Source of the DNA: Synergistaceae bacterium
GTDB taxonomy: Bacteria; Synergistota; Synergistia; Synergistales; Aminobacteriaceae
Length of the DNA stretch: 56,335 nt
NCBI GenBank assembly: GCA_018436595.1
Contig: JAHDLC010000008.1
Span: 1-56,335, forward strand
Reading direction: 5' to 3'
Shown here: in pieces, positions 8,716-16,440 of the stretch
Numbering within the stretch: position 1 is the first letter of the stretch
Layout of the letters: each line of letters starts with the position of its first letter
The notes under the pieces: generated by a model
Databases searched by the model: none
What the model was told of the DNA's origin: nothing
What the model saw: the letters and a program-made list of their open reading frames with translations, nothing else
Made by a program: the position numbers and the translations under genes

Positions 8716-8755
8716 AAAAAAGGGCGGCATGGGACAAAAGAAGCCCACGCCGCCC
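8716..8755 (-). terminator. Intercistronic terminator/attenuator between TAXI receptor and permease
   Basis: Minus strand: a 12-bp stem with one G-U (arms 8722-8733 and 8744-8755, 10-base loop) followed directly by six Us (8716-8721). The permease Shine-Dalgarno starts one base beyond the U-run. Partial termination here would give more receptor than permease mRNA. Confidence 0.8.
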
Positions 8756-8783
8756 GGATGGCTGGTAAAATCCTGCCCTGCAA

Positions 8784-9779
8784 TCAGGGAAGAAGTTCCT
8801 GGGGAATGGTCATCCCAATTTCCCTGAAGAACTTGACGGCACCGGGATGAAGAGGAGCACCGAAAAGGCCGTCCACGGGATTGTCGAAATCAACCTTCGT
8901 AAAGGCTGCATGCTCCTTCTTCAGATCTTCTTTCTTGCTGTACACGATCTTCAGCATGTCATAGACGAGCTCTTCGGGCACATCCTTCCCGACGAGAAGG
9001 GCGGACTTGATTCCGGCCACCCTGAGTTCCTTCTCCTGGTTTGGATAGGTTCCGGCGGGAATAAGCACCGCGGCATAAAAGGGAGCTTCCTTTTTCAGTT
9101 TCGCAATATCATCGGGAGAGAACTCGAGCATGTTCACTTCCTGTCGCCCCGCATAAAGTTCCGCCACCGCGGCAACGGGAACGCCGGCTTCGGCGTTGAA
9201 GGCGTCAAGCTGGCCGTTCTGAAGAGCCTGGGATGCTTCACTGTAGCCCACGTACTCCGCTCTGATGTCGTCGAAAGTAAGCCCCGCGAGGGCCTTCAGC
9301 AGAACCCGGCTGCTGAATTCCGTTCCGGAGGCGGCAGGACCTACGGCGACCTTCTTGCCCTTCAGGTCTGCCCATGTTTTGATGCCGGAGGAGCCGCTCA
9401 CCACGAACTGGGTCACATCAGGCCACAGCCCCATGACGTAGCGCAGGTTTTCGATCTTCTTCCCTTCGTAGCGGACCGTTCCGGTATAGGCAAAACCGGT
9501 GAGGTTCGCCATGGCAATGGCCATCTCGGCCTCGCTGCGCTGCATCATGTCCAGGTTTTCCACGGTTCCTCCTGAACTCTGGGCGGACCATTTGTACCCC
9601 TTATCCATAAGTGCCGCATTGAAGTGATTGGCGAGGATGGTGCCGATAGGATAGTATGTTCCTCCGGTGGAGCCTGTGACGATGGTGACAAACTTGCCGG
9701 AGGCGAAGGCCGAACCTGCGGCGGAGAGAAGGAAAAGCGCGAGACAGAACAGGACCAGGATCTTTTTCGTTGACTTCAT
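8784..9779 (-). CDS. TRAP transporter TAXI-family solute receptor
   Basis: Periplasmic substrate-binding protein of 331 residues. A signal peptide covers about residues 1-26 (KKILVLFCLALFLLSAAGSAFA) and has no lipobox cysteine, so the mature protein should be soluble. The TAXI hallmark TGSTGGTYYPIG follows at about 35-46, then SAQSSGGTVENLDMM and the hinge-region GKKVAVGPAASGTEFSSR. Its own extended -10 promoter lies about 80 bases upstream, and a terminator separates it from the fused permease. The family binds carboxylates such as glutamate or 2-oxoglutarate in the few studied cases; the ligand here is unknown. The arrangement receptor-then-permease is standard for TAXI systems. Confidence 0.94.
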   Translation of the reverse strand: MKSTKKILVLFCLALFLLSAAGSAFASGKFVTIVTGSTGGTYYPIGTILANHFNAALMDKGYKWSAQSSGGTVENLDMMQRSEAEMAIAMANLTGFAYTGTVRYEGKKIENLRYVMGLWPDVTQFVVSGSSGIKTWADLKGKKVAVGPAASGTEFSSRVLLKALAGLTFDDIRAEYVGYSEASQALQNGQLDAFNAEAGVPVAAVAELYAGRQEVNMLEFSPDDIAKLKKEAPFYAAVLIPAGTYPNQEKELRVAGIKSALLVGKDVPEELVYDMLKIVYSKKEDLKKEHAAFTKVDFDNPVDGLFGAPLHPGAVKFFREIGMTIPQELLP

Positions 9780-9860
9780 GCCTTTTCACCCTTTCTCTGA
9801 TTATGAGATCTCTCGTTGCTCAATGGCAGTGTTCCGGATCCTTAATGAAGAACGCATAAA

Positions 9861-9889
9861 ATTGTAGCAGTAGAAGAGGAGGGATTCAA
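9861..9889 (-). promoter_or_regulatory. Promoter of the TAXI-TRAP operon
   Basis: Minus-strand TTGAAT (9884-9889), 17-base spacer, extended -10 TGC-TACAAT (9861-9866), about 80 bases before the receptor start. No operator-like repeat is evident nearby. Confidence 0.7.
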
Positions 9890-9910
9890 CATATTCCGCT
9901 CAATGAAACA

Positions 9911-9938
9911 GGTCCCGACCATTTGTTACGCCGGGACC
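9911..9938 (-). terminator. Probable terminator after thrS
   Basis: Seven-base stem GGTCCCG/CGGGACC (9911-9917 with 9932-9938) with a 14-base loop, between thrS and the TAXI promoter. The downstream U-tract is poor (TGTTTCATT), so termination may be partial. Confidence 0.5.
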
Positions 9939-10019
9939 TTTGTATAAACGTTCTTTTATATCTGCACCCCAGATAAATTCCGGATCAGATTTGTCTCTTC
10001 CAGGATGTCTCCCCGGTTC

Positions 10020-11918
10020 TCAGGACTTGAGGGGATTGAACTCCTCCGCCAGGACCTCCCTGAACTGCTTCATGGACATGGACCCGAGATCGCCCCTGCT
10101 CCGCTCCCGGGGAGCCACGCCGCCGGATTCCCTTTCCTTCTCCCCCACCACGACCATGTAGGGAATTTTCTGGGTCTGGGCGTCCCGGATTTTTTTGCCG
10201 AGCTTCTCATCCCGTTCGTCCACTTCTACCCGTATTCCCGAAGCCCGCAGTTCCGCCGCCACGGTACCGGCATAGTCCGCAAATTCTCCGGAAACGGGAA
10301 GAATCCGCACTTGTACAGGAGCGATCCAGTAGGGGAAAGATCCAGCGAAGTTCTCCACAAGAATGCCGAAGAACCGCTCAAGGCTTCCGAGGACGGTCCT
10401 GTGGAGCATAACGGGACGGTGTTCCTTGCCGTCGGCTCCCACGTAGGAAAGGTCAAATTTCTCGGGCATCTGGAAGTCCAGCTGTATGGTGCCGCACTGC
10501 CATGTTCTCCCGATGCAGTCCTCGAGATGGAAGTCGATCTTTGGTCCGTAAAAAGCCCCGTCCCCGGCGTTCAGCCTGTATTCCGACCCGGTCTCTTCAA
10601 GGGCCTGCTTCAGGGCATTCTCAGCAATGGCCCACTGCTCCTCCGATCCCATGGAGTTCTCCGGGCGGGTGGACAGTTCCATGGTATACCTGAAGCCGAA
10701 CACATCCCTGTAGATGTAGTCGCAGAGCTTCATGATACCGATGATTTCGTCCTTTACCTGGTCCGGACGGCAGTAGAGATGGGCGTCGTCCTGGGTGAAG
10801 CACCGGACCCTCATGAGCCCGTGAAGAACACCGCTCCGTTCATGCCTGTGAACCACCCCGAGCTCCGCCATGCGCATCGGCAGGTCCCGGTAGCTCCTGA
10901 GCTGGGTCTTGTAGACAAGCATACCGCCAGGGCAGTTCATGGGCTTTATGGCGAAGGGCTGCTCGTCGATCTCGGTGAAATACATGTTCTCCCGGTAATG
11001 ATCCCAGTGGCCTGACCGTATCCAGAGATCCCGGTCCAGGATGAGAGGCGTCCGGATCTCACTGTATCCCCGCTTCGTGTGTTCTTTCTTCCAGAAGTCC
11101 ACGAGGCAGTTCATGATGACCATGCCCTTGGGATGGAAGAAGGGGAAACCGGGCCCCTCGTTCTGGAGGCTGAAAAGATCGAGTTCTCTGCCGAGGCGGC
11201 GGTGGTCCCTGCTCTTCGCCTCCTCCATCCTGCGGATATAGGCCTCCAGGGCCTCCTCTGCAGCAAAGGCGGTTCCGTACACCCTGGTGAGCATGATGTT
11301 CTTTTCGTCACCCCTCCAGTAGGCTCCGGCCACGGAGAGCAGGCGGAAATGCTTCACCCAGGATGTATTGGGCACGTGGGGTCCCCTGCAGAGATCCGCG
11401 TAATCCCCCTGGAAATACAGGGACACATGATCCTCCTCCAGCTCGGAGATGATCTCAACCTTGTAGGGGTCGTCCTTCTCCCTGAAATAGGCCAGGGCTT
11501 CCTCTCCGGTCATTTCCCGCCGCTCCACGGGAATCGCCCTTTTTGCCAGGCGGCGCATCTCCTTCTCGATTTTGGGGAGGTCTTCCTCGGTGATGCCGCC
11601 GGGAATCTCCATGTCATAGTAAAATCCGTCCTTGATGGACGGCCCTACGCCGTACCGCGTGCCGGGATAGAGTTCCGACACCGCCTGGGCCATGAGATGG
11701 GCCGCCGAGTGGCGGAGAATGTCCAGCCCCTCTTCCGAGTCGGCCGCTATGGGAGTGATGTCGCCGCTCTCCCCGATTTCTGCGGTCAGGTCCACTGCCC
11801 TTCCATTCAGCATCGCCGCTACGGCTCCGCCTTTGAGGCCGAGTTTTTCCAGTGCTTCCCCCGCCGTTCCCGACGAAAGGCACACGCTTTTTCCTCCCGG
11901 TTCCTTCAGTTCGTACAT
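10020..11918 (-). CDS. thrS: Threonyl-tRNA synthetase
   Basis: Class II synthetase charging tRNA-Thr, 632 residues from ATG 11918, which has GAGGAGGAG upstream. In-frame sequence further up belongs to the T-box leader and is not translated. The domains are TGS (about 1-60), the editing/SAD domain with HSAAH at 70-74 and the CRGPH motif, the catalytic core with zinc-ligand motif MNCPGG, and a C-terminal anticodon-binding domain (about 535-632, with VEVDERDEKLGKKIRDAQ). All elements of a full-length editing ThrRS are present. It has its own promoter whose -35 box contains the dut stop codon. Transcription is controlled by a threonine-specific T-box just upstream. Confidence 0.97.
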   Translation of the reverse strand: MYELKEPGGKSVCLSSGTAGEALEKLGLKGGAVAAMLNGRAVDLTAEIGESGDITPIAADSEEGLDILRHSAAHLMAQAVSELYPGTRYGVGPSIKDGFYYDMEIPGGITEEDLPKIEKEMRRLAKRAIPVERREMTGEEALAYFREKDDPYKVEIISELEEDHVSLYFQGDYADLCRGPHVPNTSWVKHFRLLSVAGAYWRGDEKNIMLTRVYGTAFAAEEALEAYIRRMEEAKSRDHRRLGRELDLFSLQNEGPGFPFFHPKGMVIMNCLVDFWKKEHTKRGYSEIRTPLILDRDLWIRSGHWDHYRENMYFTEIDEQPFAIKPMNCPGGMLVYKTQLRSYRDLPMRMAELGVVHRHERSGVLHGLMRVRCFTQDDAHLYCRPDQVKDEIIGIMKLCDYIYRDVFGFRYTMELSTRPENSMGSEEQWAIAENALKQALEETGSEYRLNAGDGAFYGPKIDFHLEDCIGRTWQCGTIQLDFQMPEKFDLSYVGADGKEHRPVMLHRTVLGSLERFFGILVENFAGSFPYWIAPVQVRILPVSGEFADYAGTVAAELRASGIRVEVDERDEKLGKKIRDAQTQKIPYMVVVGEKERESGGVAPRERSRGDLGSMSMKQFREVLAEEFNPLKS

Positions 11919-11942
11919 GATTCTCTCCTCCTCAAAAAAATG

Positions 11943-12190
11943 AAAAAAACCCACGCCATCTCCATCTGGAGACGGCGTGGGCATGCCGTGGTTCCACTCC
12001 AATTCCGCCCTTTCATAGTAAGGACGGCGCTCGTAGACCGCTGTAAGGGGCGAACCCCGGCGCCTTGTTCCCGAAGGTTTGTCGGCGCCCGCTCAGGGGC
12101 GGTTTTCGAAGAAGTTCCGCGGGAAACCTTCCAGCCTCGGGCTCCCCTCTCTGGTTCGGAGGGATTCTTCTACTCTCCCCGTCATCGCAT
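11943..12190 (-). promoter_or_regulatory. T-box riboswitch, threonine specifier, upstream of thrS
   Basis: Read on the minus strand, the leader has the T-box landmarks in order. These are an AGTA motif (12171-12174), an AGAGAG apical element with a GGCTGGAAGG partner, a specifier-loop context GAAAACCG with codon ACC (Thr) at 12101-12103 followed by a purine, and the T-box sequence GAGTGGAACCACGG at about 11986-11999. An intrinsic terminator follows (8+6 bp stem, arms 11950-11964 and 11967-11981, then seven Us at 11943-11949). Uncharged tRNA-Thr would pair with ACC through its anticodon and with the TGGAA bulge through its 3' end, favouring the antiterminator and thrS expression. The match to the class and to the downstream gene is strong. 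Confidence 0.92.
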
Positions 12191-12206
12191 AAACCTGTTT
12201 TTGTGT

Positions 12207-12235
12207 CTTATACCCCGAAAAGGCGTTTCTGTCAA
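12207..12235 (-). promoter_or_regulatory. Promoter of thrS
   Basis: Minus-strand TTGACA (12230-12235), 17-base spacer, TATAAG (12207-12212). The TGA inside the -35 hexamer (12232-12234) is the dut stop codon. Start of transcription is expected near 12200, just before the T-box stem I. Confidence 0.85.
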
Positions 12236-12672
12236 CTCCTGCCGGTGCTTCCGAAACCGCCTTCCCCCCGTTCCGAGCCGGCCAGGGCCTCCTCGCTCCA
12301 GGAAAACCTGGACACCGGGGCCAGGATGAGCTGGGCGATCCTGTCGCCGGCGGAGATGGTGAAGGATTCCTTTCCGTGGTTGATGAGGAGTACCCGTATC
12401 TCGCCCCTGTAATCGCTGTCGATGGTCCCTGGAGCGTTCAGCACCGTGACTCCGTGCCTGGCCGCAAGCCCGCTCCTGGGCCTGACTTGGCCTTCGTATC
12501 CCTCCGGAAGCTCGATCCTGAGCCCCGTGGGAACGGCGGTCCATTCACCGGGAAGAAGAACGCAGTCATCGGCCGCCCTCAGGTCGACGCCCGCGGAAAA
12601 AGGGGTGGCATATTCCGGGAGGGGAAGCTCCTTTGCCCTCCCTTCCCGGACGATCTTTACAGGAACCTCCAT
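12232..12672 (-). CDS. dut: Deoxyuridine 5'-triphosphate nucleotidohydrolase (dUTPase)
   Basis: Trimeric enzyme that hydrolyses dUTP to dUMP, preventing uracil incorporation and feeding dTMP synthesis. All five motifs are visible: [33 protein letters not shown] and the C-terminal arm [10 protein letters not shown]. From ATG 12672 the protein has 146 residues, the family norm. The longer frame would overlap pnp by 128 bases and add nothing family-like. The start lies 7 bases after the pnp stop, with a GGAGGAAGG inside the pnp end, so it is co-transcribed with pnp. Its stop codon doubles as part of the thrS -35 box. Confidence 0.96.
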   Translation of the reverse strand: MEVPVKIVREGRAKELPLPEYATPFSAGVDLRAADDCVLLPGEWTAVPTGLRIELPEGYEGQVRPRSGLAARHGVTVLNAPGTIDSDYRGEIRVLLINHGKESFTISAGDRIAQLILAPVSRFSWSEEALAGSERGEGGFGSTGRS

Positions 12673-12679
12673 GGGAGGC

Positions 12680-14962
12680 CTATTCCCTTCCTCCGGAAGA
12701 ATGACGGCGCGGGCCGCCTCCTCTCCTGTCTCCCCGGTCAGGCCTCCCGCCTCCGTGAGAAGGGCGGTCCCTGTCGGGTGAAGGATTAGCTTTTGCCGCA
12801 GCCGCAAGAGCGGCGATAGTTTCTTCCCGTTCCTTTTCTGCGGGAAGCACGTCGGAAAGGCCCTCGTCGGTGATCCGGGCTTCGTTCTCCAGGATGCGGC
12901 GCCTGGTCAGGTTCACCCTGTTCATATCGTCGATTTCCTTGACCATGACCAGTACCTTGTCCCCCACCTTGAAGACGTCGTCCACCTTGGGGATCCTGTA
13001 GGTGCTGACCTCGCTCACGTGGAGCAGCCCCTCCTTGCCGGGGAGGCATTCGATGAACACGCCGAAGGCCATGAGCCTGGTGACCGTGCCGTAATACACT
13101 TCGCCGGCCTCGAGGTCCTTCGTGAGGCCGCGGATAATTGCAAGGGCCTCGTCAACCTTGTCCTGGGAAGATCCGCCGATGTAGATTTCACCGTTGTCTT
13201 CCACGTTGATCTTCACACCGGTCTTCTGGGTGATTCCCCGGATGACCTTTCCGCCGGGGCCGATAACGTCCCGGATCTTTTCGGGATCAATGGTGGTCAT
13301 GAAGATCCTGGGGGCATTGGGAGAAAGCTGTGCCGGCGCGGGAATGGCGGCCTCCATCTTCTCGAGGATGGCCATCCGTGCCGCCTTTGCCTGCCCGAGG
13401 GCCTGCTCCAGGATACCCCTGGTGATGCCCCCGGCCTTGTTGTCCATCTGCAGGGCCGTGACTCCGTCCCTGGTTCCGGCCACCTTGAAGTCCATGTCGC
13501 CGAAGTGGTCCTCGAGGCCCTGGATATCCGTCAGGACGGCAACCTTGTCCCCTTCCTTGATGAGGCCCATGGCGATGCCGGCAACGTGTTTCTTCATGGG
13601 AACGCCGGCGTTCATAAGGGCAAGGCTTCCGCCGCAGATGGAAGCCTGGGAGCTTGAACCGTTGGATTCGAGGATGTCGGAGACAACCCGCATGACGTAA
13701 GGGAAATCGGCCTCTTCGGGGATCATGGAGCGGAGCGCCCTTTCGGCAAGGGCTCCGTGTCCGATTTCTCTTCTGCCCGGCCCCCTCATGGGACGGACTT
13801 CGCCTACGGAATAGGGTGGGAAGTTGTAATGAAGAATGAACCTCTTGGCGGGCTCGTCCTGCTTCAGCCCGTCCAGTATCTGGTCATCCACGCCCATCAT
13901 CCCGAGAGTGGTCACCACGAGGGCCTGGGTTTCGCCCCGGGTAAAGAGAGCAGAACCGTGAACCCTGGGGAGAATCCCTGTCTCGCAGGTGATGGGGCGA
14001 AGCTCGTCCATGGCCCTGCCGTCAACCCGGACCCGTTCGTCAACGATGAGAGAGCGCATGGTCTTCTTGACCATCTCGTCGATGAAGGCGGCGATATAGT
14101 CTCCGCTGTCAGGATACTCTTCCGCAAAATGCTCCTGGGCCTTGTTTCTTGCCGCGGACAGCTTGTCGCCCCGGGGTTTCTTTTCATGGGTCTGGACAGC
14201 CTCCCGGATCTCGGCGCCGAGATTGTCGGCAATCCACCGGTCGATGTCAGGGAAGGTCGGAGGCACCGGCAGAACGAGTTTTTCCCTGCCGACGGATGCC
14301 CGCATCTCGTTGAAAAGACCGACGATCTTCCTGATCTCGCTCTGGGCGAGGTCAAGAGCATCCACGAGGATCTCCTCGGAAACTTCCCTGGATCCGCACT
14401 CCACCATGGTGACGCCGTCGAGGTGTCCCGCCACGAGGAGATCGAGCTCCGAGACGAGCATCTGCTCCTCCGTGGGGTTCACCACGAGTTCTCCGTCAAC
14501 GAGGCCGATGCGGACCGCGCCCACCGGACCGCCCCAGGGAATGTCGGAAATGGAGAGAGCCGCCGATGCGGCGTTTATGGCAAGCACGTTGGGCGGGTTG
14601 ACCTGGTCGACCGCCAGCACAGTGGCCACCACGTGAACGTCGTGGCGCATGGTTTCGTCAAAAAGCGAGCGGATGGAGCGGTCAACCATCCGGCAGCTCA
14701 AAACGGCGGTTTCGGAAGGGCGCCCCTCACGCTTGATGAAGCCGCCGGGAATTTTTCCCGCCGAGTAGAATCTCTCCTCGAAATCAACAAGAAGGGGGAA
14801 GAAATCGATCCCCGTCCTCGGCTTGTCGGTAATGCACGCCGTGGCAAGAATCGTGGTCTCGCCGTGACTCGCCACCACGGCCCCATTTGCCTGCTTGGCC
14901 ACCTTGCCGGTGGCGAATACGAGAGGACGGCCTCCCACTTCAACTGAAAACTGCTTTTCCAT
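12680..14962 (-). CDS. pnp: Polyribonucleotide nucleotidyltransferase (PNPase)
   Basis: Phosphorolytic 3'-5' exoribonuclease of the RNA degradosome, 760 residues. There are two RNase PH domains (about 1-220 and 310-540) joined by an alpha-helical linker. The second holds the catalytic-site region with [14 protein letters not shown] and [18 protein letters not shown] domain follows ([12 protein letters not shown]) and then an S1 domain ([19 protein letters not shown]). The tail is rich in Gly, Arg and Asp. Start ATG 14962 has GAGGAGGAAC upstream. It follows rpsO, the classical rpsO-pnp order, with a terminator between them. Confidence 0.98.
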   Translation of the reverse strand: MEKQFSVEVGGRPLVFATGKVAKQANGAVVASHGETTILATACITDKPRTGIDFFPLLVDFEERFYSAGKIPGGFIKREGRPSETAVLSCRMVDRSIRSLFDETMRHDVHVVATVLAVDQVNPPNVLAINAASAALSISDIPWGGPVGAVRIGLVDGELVVNPTEEQMLVSELDLLVAGHLDGVTMVECGSREVSEEILVDALDLAQSEIRKIVGLFNEMRASVGREKLVLPVPPTFPDIDRWIADNLGAEIREAVQTHEKKPRGDKLSAARNKAQEHFAEEYPDSGDYIAAFIDEMVKKTMRSLIVDERVRVDGRAMDELRPITCETGILPRVHGSALFTRGETQALVVTTLGMMGVDDQILDGLKQDEPAKRFILHYNFPPYSVGEVRPMRGPGRREIGHGALAERALRSMIPEEADFPYVMRVVSDILESNGSSSQASICGGSLALMNAGVPMKKHVAGIAMGLIKEGDKVAVLTDIQGLEDHFGDMDFKVAGTRDGVTALQMDNKAGGITRGILEQALGQAKAARMAILEKMEAAIPAPAQLSPNAPRIFMTTIDPEKIRDVIGPGGKVIRGITQKTGVKINVEDNGEIYIGGSSQDKVDEALAIIRGLTKDLEAGEVYYGTVTRLMAFGVFIECLPGKEGLLHVSEVSTYRIPKVDDVFKVGDKVLVMVKEIDDMNRVNLTRRRILENEARITDEGLSDVLPAEKEREETIAALAAAAKANPSPDRDRPSHGGGRPDRGDRRGGGPRRHSSGGRE

Positions 14963-15038
14963 TCAATGTTCCTCCTCTATATGTCTTTTCTCTTTTTGTA
15001 TGCGGAGTAAGAATACCATAATCCGGGCCGGGAAAACC

Positions 15039-15068
15039 AAAAAAAATGCGGGGACAAACGTCCCCGCA
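15039..15068 (-). terminator. Terminator between rpsO and pnp
   Basis: Minus strand: 9-bp stem TGCGGGGAC/GTCCCCGCA (arms 15060-15068 and 15047-15055) with a 4-base loop and eight Us (15039-15046). pnp must rely on read-through or a weak promoter in the 75 bases that follow. Confidence 0.88.
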
Positions 15069-15092
15069 CCGAATTTTCTACCGGCCGGCCGA

Positions 15093-15359
15093 TCAGTGCC
15101 GAAGCCCGAGCCGCTCGATGAGCGTCTTGTACCGGTTGAAATCCTTGTCCCTGAGATACCGGAGAAGCTTTCTTCTCGTTCCGACCATCTTCAGAAGGCC
15201 GCGGCGGGAATGAAAGTCCTTCGTGTGGATCTTCAGGTGTTCCGTGAGGTCACGGATGCGCTGCGTGAGCATGGCAACCTGGACCTCGGGAGACCCCGTA
15301 TCCGCACCGTGGGTACGGTACTCCGAAATAATACCCTGTTTCTTGTCTTTCTCCAGCAT
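15093..15359 (-). CDS. rpsO: 30S ribosomal protein S15
   Basis: Primary 16S rRNA-binding protein of the platform, 88 residues. Typical motifs are GDTGSPEVQ-like [30 protein letters not shown] and RRKLLRYL. I chose ATG 15359 with GAGGTG six bases upstream; a GTG three codons earlier lies inside that Shine-Dalgarno and is rejected. It is the first gene of the rpsO-pnp-dut run. Its promoter lies beside a 12-bp minisatellite. Confidence 0.97.
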   Translation of the reverse strand: MLEKDKKQGIISEYRTHGADTGSPEVQVAMLTQRIRDLTEHLKIHTKDFHSRRGLLKMVGTRRKLLRYLRDKDFNRYKTLIERLGLRH

Positions 15360-15434
15360 ATTCTTCACCTCAACAAAAAAATCCCGAAACCCAGAAAGGA
15401 GTCTTTCATCCGTATCCGAGTTTGGGTCGGAAGA

Positions 15435-15463
15435 ATAGTACCATTTTCACCGTCAGAAAGCAA
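15435..15463 (-). promoter_or_regulatory. Promoter of rpsO
   Basis: Minus-strand TTGCTT (15458-15463), 17-base spacer, extended -10 TGG-TACTAT (15435-15440). The -35 box ends three bases from the minisatellite, so repeat changes would alter its upstream flank. Confidence 0.55.
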
Positions 15464-15466
15464 ATC

Positions 15467-15526
15467 TGCGGGTGCTTCTGTGGGTGCTTCTGCGGGTGCT
15501 TCTGTGGGTGCTTCTGCGGGTGCTTC
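15467..15526. repeat. 12-bp minisatellite, five units
   Basis: Five tandem copies of TGYGGGTGCTTC in which Y alternates C,T,C,T,C, so the array is also a 24-bp higher-order repeat. A sixth degenerate copy ends near 15540. It sits in the 341-base gap between the divergent genes rpsO and the response regulator. Any translation gives low-complexity Cys-Gly-Cys-Phe or Ala-Gly-Ala-Ser repeats. The rest of the gap holds one promoter on each side and nothing else recognisable. Confidence 0.95.
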
Positions 15527-15622
15527 CCGTGTGTGCTTCCCTCAATCACCGCAGGCAGCAGGGGGCGGGAGACACATTTTTCAGCAAAATTTCAGATTCC
15601 GGGCCACCATTTCATTTTGTCC

Positions 15623-15651
15623 TCGACTTTTAAATATCTCTGTGCTTTAAT
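15623..15651 (+). promoter_or_regulatory. Promoter of the orphan response regulator
   Basis: TCGACT (15623-15628), 17-base spacer, extended -10 TGC-TTTAAT (15646-15651), ending 50 bases before the GTG start. Consensus match only. Confidence 0.5.
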
Positions 15652-15700
15652 TTCTAGAGTTAATTAACCAGTTCCCGTCACCCGAAAGGGAGGAATTTCC

Positions 15701-16381
15701 GTGCCGCTTCTCATCATCGAAGACAACAAGGATCTCGTCCAGGTTCTTTCGGAAGGGTTCGCTGAAAATGGGTTTTCCGTTGACAGCGCCTTTTCCGGAG
15801 AAGAAGGCCTGGAGAAGATCTCCAGGGGCAGCTACGGCTGCATCATCCTGGATATCATGCTCCCCGGAATCGACGGACTTCAGGTGCTTGACACCGTCAG
15901 GGCCCAGGGAAACGAAACCCCCGTCCTTCTCCTCACCGCCCGGGATACTGTGGAAGACAGGGTAGACGGACTGAACAGGGGTGCCGACGATTATCTTTCC
16001 AAACCCTTCGATTTTCGGGAACTCGTTGCGAGGATCAACGCTCTTCTCCGGCGCACCGCGGACAGGCACCATTCCGTCCTCCGCTGCGGCAGCCTGGAAC
16101 TTGATCCCGTGTCAAGGGAATGCCGGATCGGGGGAAAACCCCTTTCCCTGAGACGGCGGGAGTTCGACATACTTGAACTGCTTCTAAGAAACGAAAACCA
16201 GGTCTTTACCCGGGAAAATCTCATCTCCTCCGTGTGGCGCAAGGAATACAGCGGATCAAGCAACGTGGTGGATGTCCACGTGAAATACCTCCGGGACAAA
16301 CTGCGCCCCTTTGGATGCGACACCCTCGTGGTTACGGTACGGGGAGTGGGATACAAGATGAACTGTCCGGAATACAGCTGA
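15701..16381 (+). CDS. OmpR/PhoB-family response regulator, no adjacent kinase
   Basis: Two-domain DNA-binding response regulator of 226 residues. The receiver domain (1-115) has acidic pocket E7/D8, phosphoacceptor D51 (IILDIMLPG), the LLLTARD switch threonine and the YLSKPFD lysine. The winged-helix domain (about 125-222) contains RRREFDILELLLRN and NVVDVHVKYLRDKL, ending with VRGVGYKM. Start GTG 15701 has AGGGAGGAA at good spacing. No histidine kinase lies on either side: rpsO is divergent and a bidirectional terminator follows. It is an orphan here and its signal and regulon are unknown. Confidence 0.93.
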   Translation: MPLLIIEDNKDLVQVLSEGFAENGFSVDSAFSGEEGLEKISRGSYGCIILDIMLPGIDGLQVLDTVRAQGNETPVLLLTARDTVEDRVDGLNRGADDYLSKPFDFRELVARINALLRRTADRHHSVLRCGSLELDPVSRECRIGGKPLSLRRREFDILELLLRNENQVFTRENLISSVWRKEYSGSSNVVDVHVKYLRDKLRPFGCDTLVVTVRGVGYKMNCPEYS

Positions 16382-16393
16382 CGTTAAGGCAAG

Positions 16394-16427
16394 AAAAAAA
16401 CCCGCCCCTGCAGGGGCGGGTTTTTTT
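16394..16427. terminator. Bidirectional intrinsic terminator
   Basis: Perfect palindrome CCCGCCCCTGCAGGGGCGGG (16401-16420) flanked by seven As and seven Ts. It serves the response regulator on the plus strand and degP on the minus strand. Confidence 0.95.
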
Positions 16428-16440
16428 GTCGGGAATCCTG

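Noticed and set aside
12673-12807. Longer dUTPase starting inside pnp
   Set aside because: It would overlap pnp by 128 bases and exceed family length; ATG 12672 gives a normal 146-residue enzyme.
13757-14947. Plus-strand 396-codon open frame opposite pnp
   Set aside because: Antisense shadow; no recognisable family, while the minus strand is complete PNPase. The same applies to other long frames such as 24703-26469 opposite leuS and 33582-33830 upstream of hisA.
15467-15540. Possible CRISPR array
   Set aside because: Units are 12 bp and contiguous with no spacers, and no cas genes are nearby.
15422-15667. Small plus-strand frame encoding Cys-Gly-Cys-Phe repeats
   Set aside because: The repeat residues come from the 12-bp minisatellite; there is no ribosome site and no family. 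I treat it as non-coding.
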